Origin: Mucilaginibacter endophyticus
Lineage (GTDB): Bacteria > Bacteroidota > Bacteroidia > Sphingobacteriales > Sphingobacteriaceae
Assembly (NCBI RefSeq): GCF_003351025.1
Contig: NZ_QPCG01000003.1
Span: 512,355 to 576,354, forward strand
Length of the DNA: 64,000 bases
Direction of reading: 5' to 3'
Shown here: positions 61,999 through 64,000 of the stretch, in pieces
Layout: every line of letters starts with the position of its first letter
Position numbering within the stretch: the stretch's first letter is position 1
The notes under the pieces: generated by a model
Databases searched by the model: none
The model's input: only the letters and a program-made list of their open reading frames with translations
Told to the model about the DNA's origin: nothing
Made by a program: the position numbers and the translations under genes

Positions 61999-63876
61999 AT
62001 GATCAGTATAAAAAAATTATTGCCATTTATTTTACTATTTGGCACAAGCATTGTATCGGCTCAGCAAACCTTACCCATAGCCGTAAACCTGCAAAAAACC
62101 TATACCAAAGGCACACGGACTGCAACCGGCGCTCCCGGTAAAAACTACTGGCAAAACACTGCCGATTACAAGATCAAGGTAAATTTCGATCCTAAAACCC
62201 GGCTGGTGAGCGGTACCGTTGGCATCGATTATATCAATAATAGTCCTGATACTTTAAAACGGGTACAATTTAAACTGTATCCTAACCTGTATAAAAAAGG
62301 AGTAATACGCCAAATGCCGGTTTCGGCTGAGGACCTTACCGATGGTGTGCAGATCAAAAGCCTTACTATTGATAATAAAACGCCCGATAGCGCCAAAACC
62401 CGTCGTATCAACGGCACAAACATGACGCAGAAGGTTACACCTATCGCTCCCAAACAAAAAGTACATTTTGATATCAGTTATGCATATATCTTAAACAAGG
62501 GTTCACATATCCGTACCGGCCAGGTTGATACCGGCGCGTTCTTTATCGCTTATTTTTTCCCGAGAATAGCAGTATACGATGATATTGATGGATGGAACGA
62601 CTATCCATATACAGGTCCGCAAGAGTTTTACAACGATTTTTGCCATTTCAGCGCCGAAGTCACCGTTCCGGGCGATTACAAAGTTTGGGCAACCGGAGAT
62701 CTGAAAAACGCCGATGATGTTTACGACAACCGCATTGTTAAACGTATTGCCTCTGCCGGTGCAAGTGATAAAGTAACCGATATCATTACCGAAGAAGATG
62801 TCAAAGCAGGCAACATCACCAAAAACAATACAACCAACACCTGGAAGTTTGAGGCAGACAGTGTTACTGATTTCGTTTTTGCCACCAGCAATCATTATTT
62901 ATGGAAAGCATCAAGCCTGGTAGTTGATCCTAAAACCGGCAGACGTACCCGCGTAGATGCCGTGTTTAATGAAAAACACAAAGATTATTATGCAGTAGTT
63001 GACTACGCCCGTAAAACGGTTGAGGTTATGAGCTATAAATTCCCGAAATGGCCTTATCCGTATCAGCACGAAACTGTTTTTGATGGCCTTGACCAGATGG
63101 AATACCCGATGATGGTAAATGATAACCCGCTTGAAGACAAAGCCGATGCCATTGAACTTACCGACCATGAAATTTTCCATACCATGTTCCCTTTTTATAT
63201 GGGTATTAACGAAACCAAATATGGCTGGATGGATGAAGGCTGGGCAACCATTGGCGAATGGCTGGTAAGTCCGGAGATCGATCATTCAATAGTTGACCCA
63301 TATGGTGTAGCTGCAGTTGAACAAAGCGCCGGCCATGAAGTTGATGTTCCTGTAATGACCCTTACTCCTATGCTCACCGGAACAGCCAGCTTTACCGACA
63401 GCTATCCGAAACCAGGGCTGGGTTATTTATATGTAAAGGATATGCTTGGCGACGAATTGTTTACCAAAGCCTTGCATTACTATATAGCACAATGGCACGG
63501 TAAGCACCCTATGCCTTACGATTTTTTTAACTGCATGAACACCGGCTCGGGCATGAACCTTAACTGGTTTTGGAAAGCCTGGTTTTTTGATAATGGCGTA
63601 ACCGACCTGGCCCTAAGCAAAGTGACTAACACCGGCTTAAAATATACCGCTACCATTACCCAAATTGGTAGCAAACCTATCCCGGTTAATTTAGCCCTTA
63701 CCTATGCCGACGGCACTACCGAACTGGTACATAAAAGCATAGCTGTTTGGGCAAGCGGCAATAAATCAACAACTGTCAACTTCACCGCAAAAAAAGCGGT
63801 TAAAAAAATAGTATTGGGTACCACTTATGATCCTGATAGTAATAAGAAGGATAACGTGTGGACAAGCACTAATTAA
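61999..63876 (+). CDS. M1 family metallopeptidase
   Basis: The protein has 625 aa. It has a signal peptide (to about SIVSAQ). The zinc site is H390-E391-x-x-H394 and, 18 residues later, Glu413 (HEIFH ... MDEGWA), which is the M1 signature. The GXMEN exopeptidase motif is changed to DGLDQMEYP, so aminopeptidase specificity may differ. It is an exported zinc peptidase, probably periplasmic or surface. It is followed by a terminator. Confidence 0.92.
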   Translation: MISIKKLLPFILLFGTSIVSAQQTLPIAVNLQKTYTKGTRTATGAPGKNYWQNTADYKIKVNFDPKTRLVSGTVGIDYINNSPDTLKRVQFKLYPNLYKKGVIRQMPVSAEDLTDGVQIKSLTIDNKTPDSAKTRRINGTNMTQKVTPIAPKQKVHFDISYAYILNKGSHIRTGQVDTGAFFIAYFFPRIAVYDDIDGWNDYPYTGPQEFYNDFCHFSAEVTVPGDYKVWATGDLKNADDVYDNRIVKRIASAGASDKVTDIITEEDVKAGNITKNNTTNTWKFEADSVTDFVFATSNHYLWKASSLVVDPKTGRRTRVDAVFNEKHKDYYAVVDYARKTVEVMSYKFPKWPYPYQHETVFDGLDQMEYPMMVNDNPLEDKADAIELTDHEIFHTMFPFYMGINETKYGWMDEGWATIGEWLVSPEIDHSIVDPYGVAAVEQSAGHEVDVPVMTLTPMLTGTASFTDSYPKPGLGYLYVKDMLGDELFTKALHYYIAQWHGKHPMPYDFFNCMNTGSGMNLNWFWKAWFFDNGVTDLALSKVTNTGLKYTATITQIGSKPIPVNLALTYADGTTELVHKSIAVWASGNKSTTVNFTAKKAVKKIVLGTTYDPDSNKKDNVWTSTN

Positions 63877-63914
63877 GAGCTTAAAGCTGAAAGCATAAAG
63901 CCCAAAGCTTTTAT

Positions 63915-63948
63915 CCCTGCTAAGTTTAAAAACTTAGCAGGGCTTTTT
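63915..63948. terminator. Terminator after the M1 peptidase gene
   Basis: CCCTGCTAAGTTT (63915-63927) pairs with AAACTTAGCAGGG (63930-63942), a 13-bp stem with only two unpaired bases at the tip as written, so the real loop opens wider. It is followed by CTTTTTATTT. On the minus strand it can also end a gene whose tail lies at the window edge. Confidence 0.85.
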
Positions 63949-63962
63949 ATTTATTCGTAAAT

Positions 63963-64000
63963 CTATTTCTGTTGATATGCTTTCAGCAGGTCAGCAACTT
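63963..64000 (-). CDS. Possible C-terminal tail of a minus-strand gene
   Basis: Reading the minus strand from the window edge gives VADLLKAYQQK followed by TAG at 63963-63965, in one open frame and next to a bidirectional terminator. Only 11 residues are visible, so no function can be given and the call is tentative. Confidence 0.3.
   Translation of the reverse strand, partial: VADLLKAYQQK

Overview
The window looks like a chromosomal segment of a Bacteroidota bacterium of the family Sphingobacteriaceae, most like Mucilaginibacter or Pedobacter. The evidence is the SusC/SusD pairs, the ExbB-ExbD-ExbD-TonB cluster, a 14-gene nuo operon with separate nuoC and nuoD and a short NuoG, many lipoprotein signals, and intergenic palindromic repeats of the kind seen in that group. 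The genus is an inference. No rRNA, tRNA, CRISPR array, prophage or insertion sequence was seen.

Layout. 1-948: start of a SusC/RagA receptor gene that runs off the left edge. 1621-5572 (minus strand): DUF4159 protein, rsmE, a CNNM/HlyC-type transporter, ppa and a DedA protein. 5628-18933 (minus): complete respiratory complex I, nuoA to nuoN, whose longer gaps hold repeat-type DNA. 19111-24940 (minus): ExbB-ExbD-ExbD-TonB, a small membrane protein, a PstS-like lipoprotein and a TPR protein, which together would energise the outer-membrane receptors. 25369-26596 (minus): SUI1/YciH-like factor and a lipid kinase. 26813-28063 (plus): metK, preceded by a SAM-II-like riboswitch.

28225-34733 is a loose set of small membrane or unknown proteins, DoxX, TauE/SafE, a DUF5995 protein and a YhcC-type radical SAM protein, separated by palindromic repeats. 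35105-40756 (plus) is a compact five-gene locus: a membrane O-acyltransferase, an outer-membrane barrel, two acetyl-xylan-esterase-type hydrolases and a second barrel. It may be a surface or extracellular acetylation/deacetylation system. A tandem repeat with a period of about 218 bp follows it. 41370-43936 holds a HAD nucleotidase divergent from a DeoR regulator and an MFS exporter, with a helically phased array of TGCAA boxes across the divergent start region.

43981-57208 (minus) is the most unusual part. A SusC/SusD pair is followed, after a strong terminator hairpin, by a 1204-aa FG-GAP/UnbV-ASPIC lipoprotein, a vanadium-haloperoxidase-like lipoprotein with all its vanadate-site residues, and two tandem lipoproteins that join a CXXCH cytochrome motif to an FG-GAP propeller. 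No polysaccharide-degrading enzyme lies inside this unit. To its right are a GH3 beta-glucosidase and a divergent Nudix-type (NrtR/AraR-like) regulator with a degenerate Nudix box. The same palindrome, GTGTA-N5-TACAC, lies upstream of the SusC gene and between the GH3 and regulator genes, which suggests one regulon. The window ends with a small unknown gene, an M1-family metallopeptidase, a terminator and possibly the tail of another gene.
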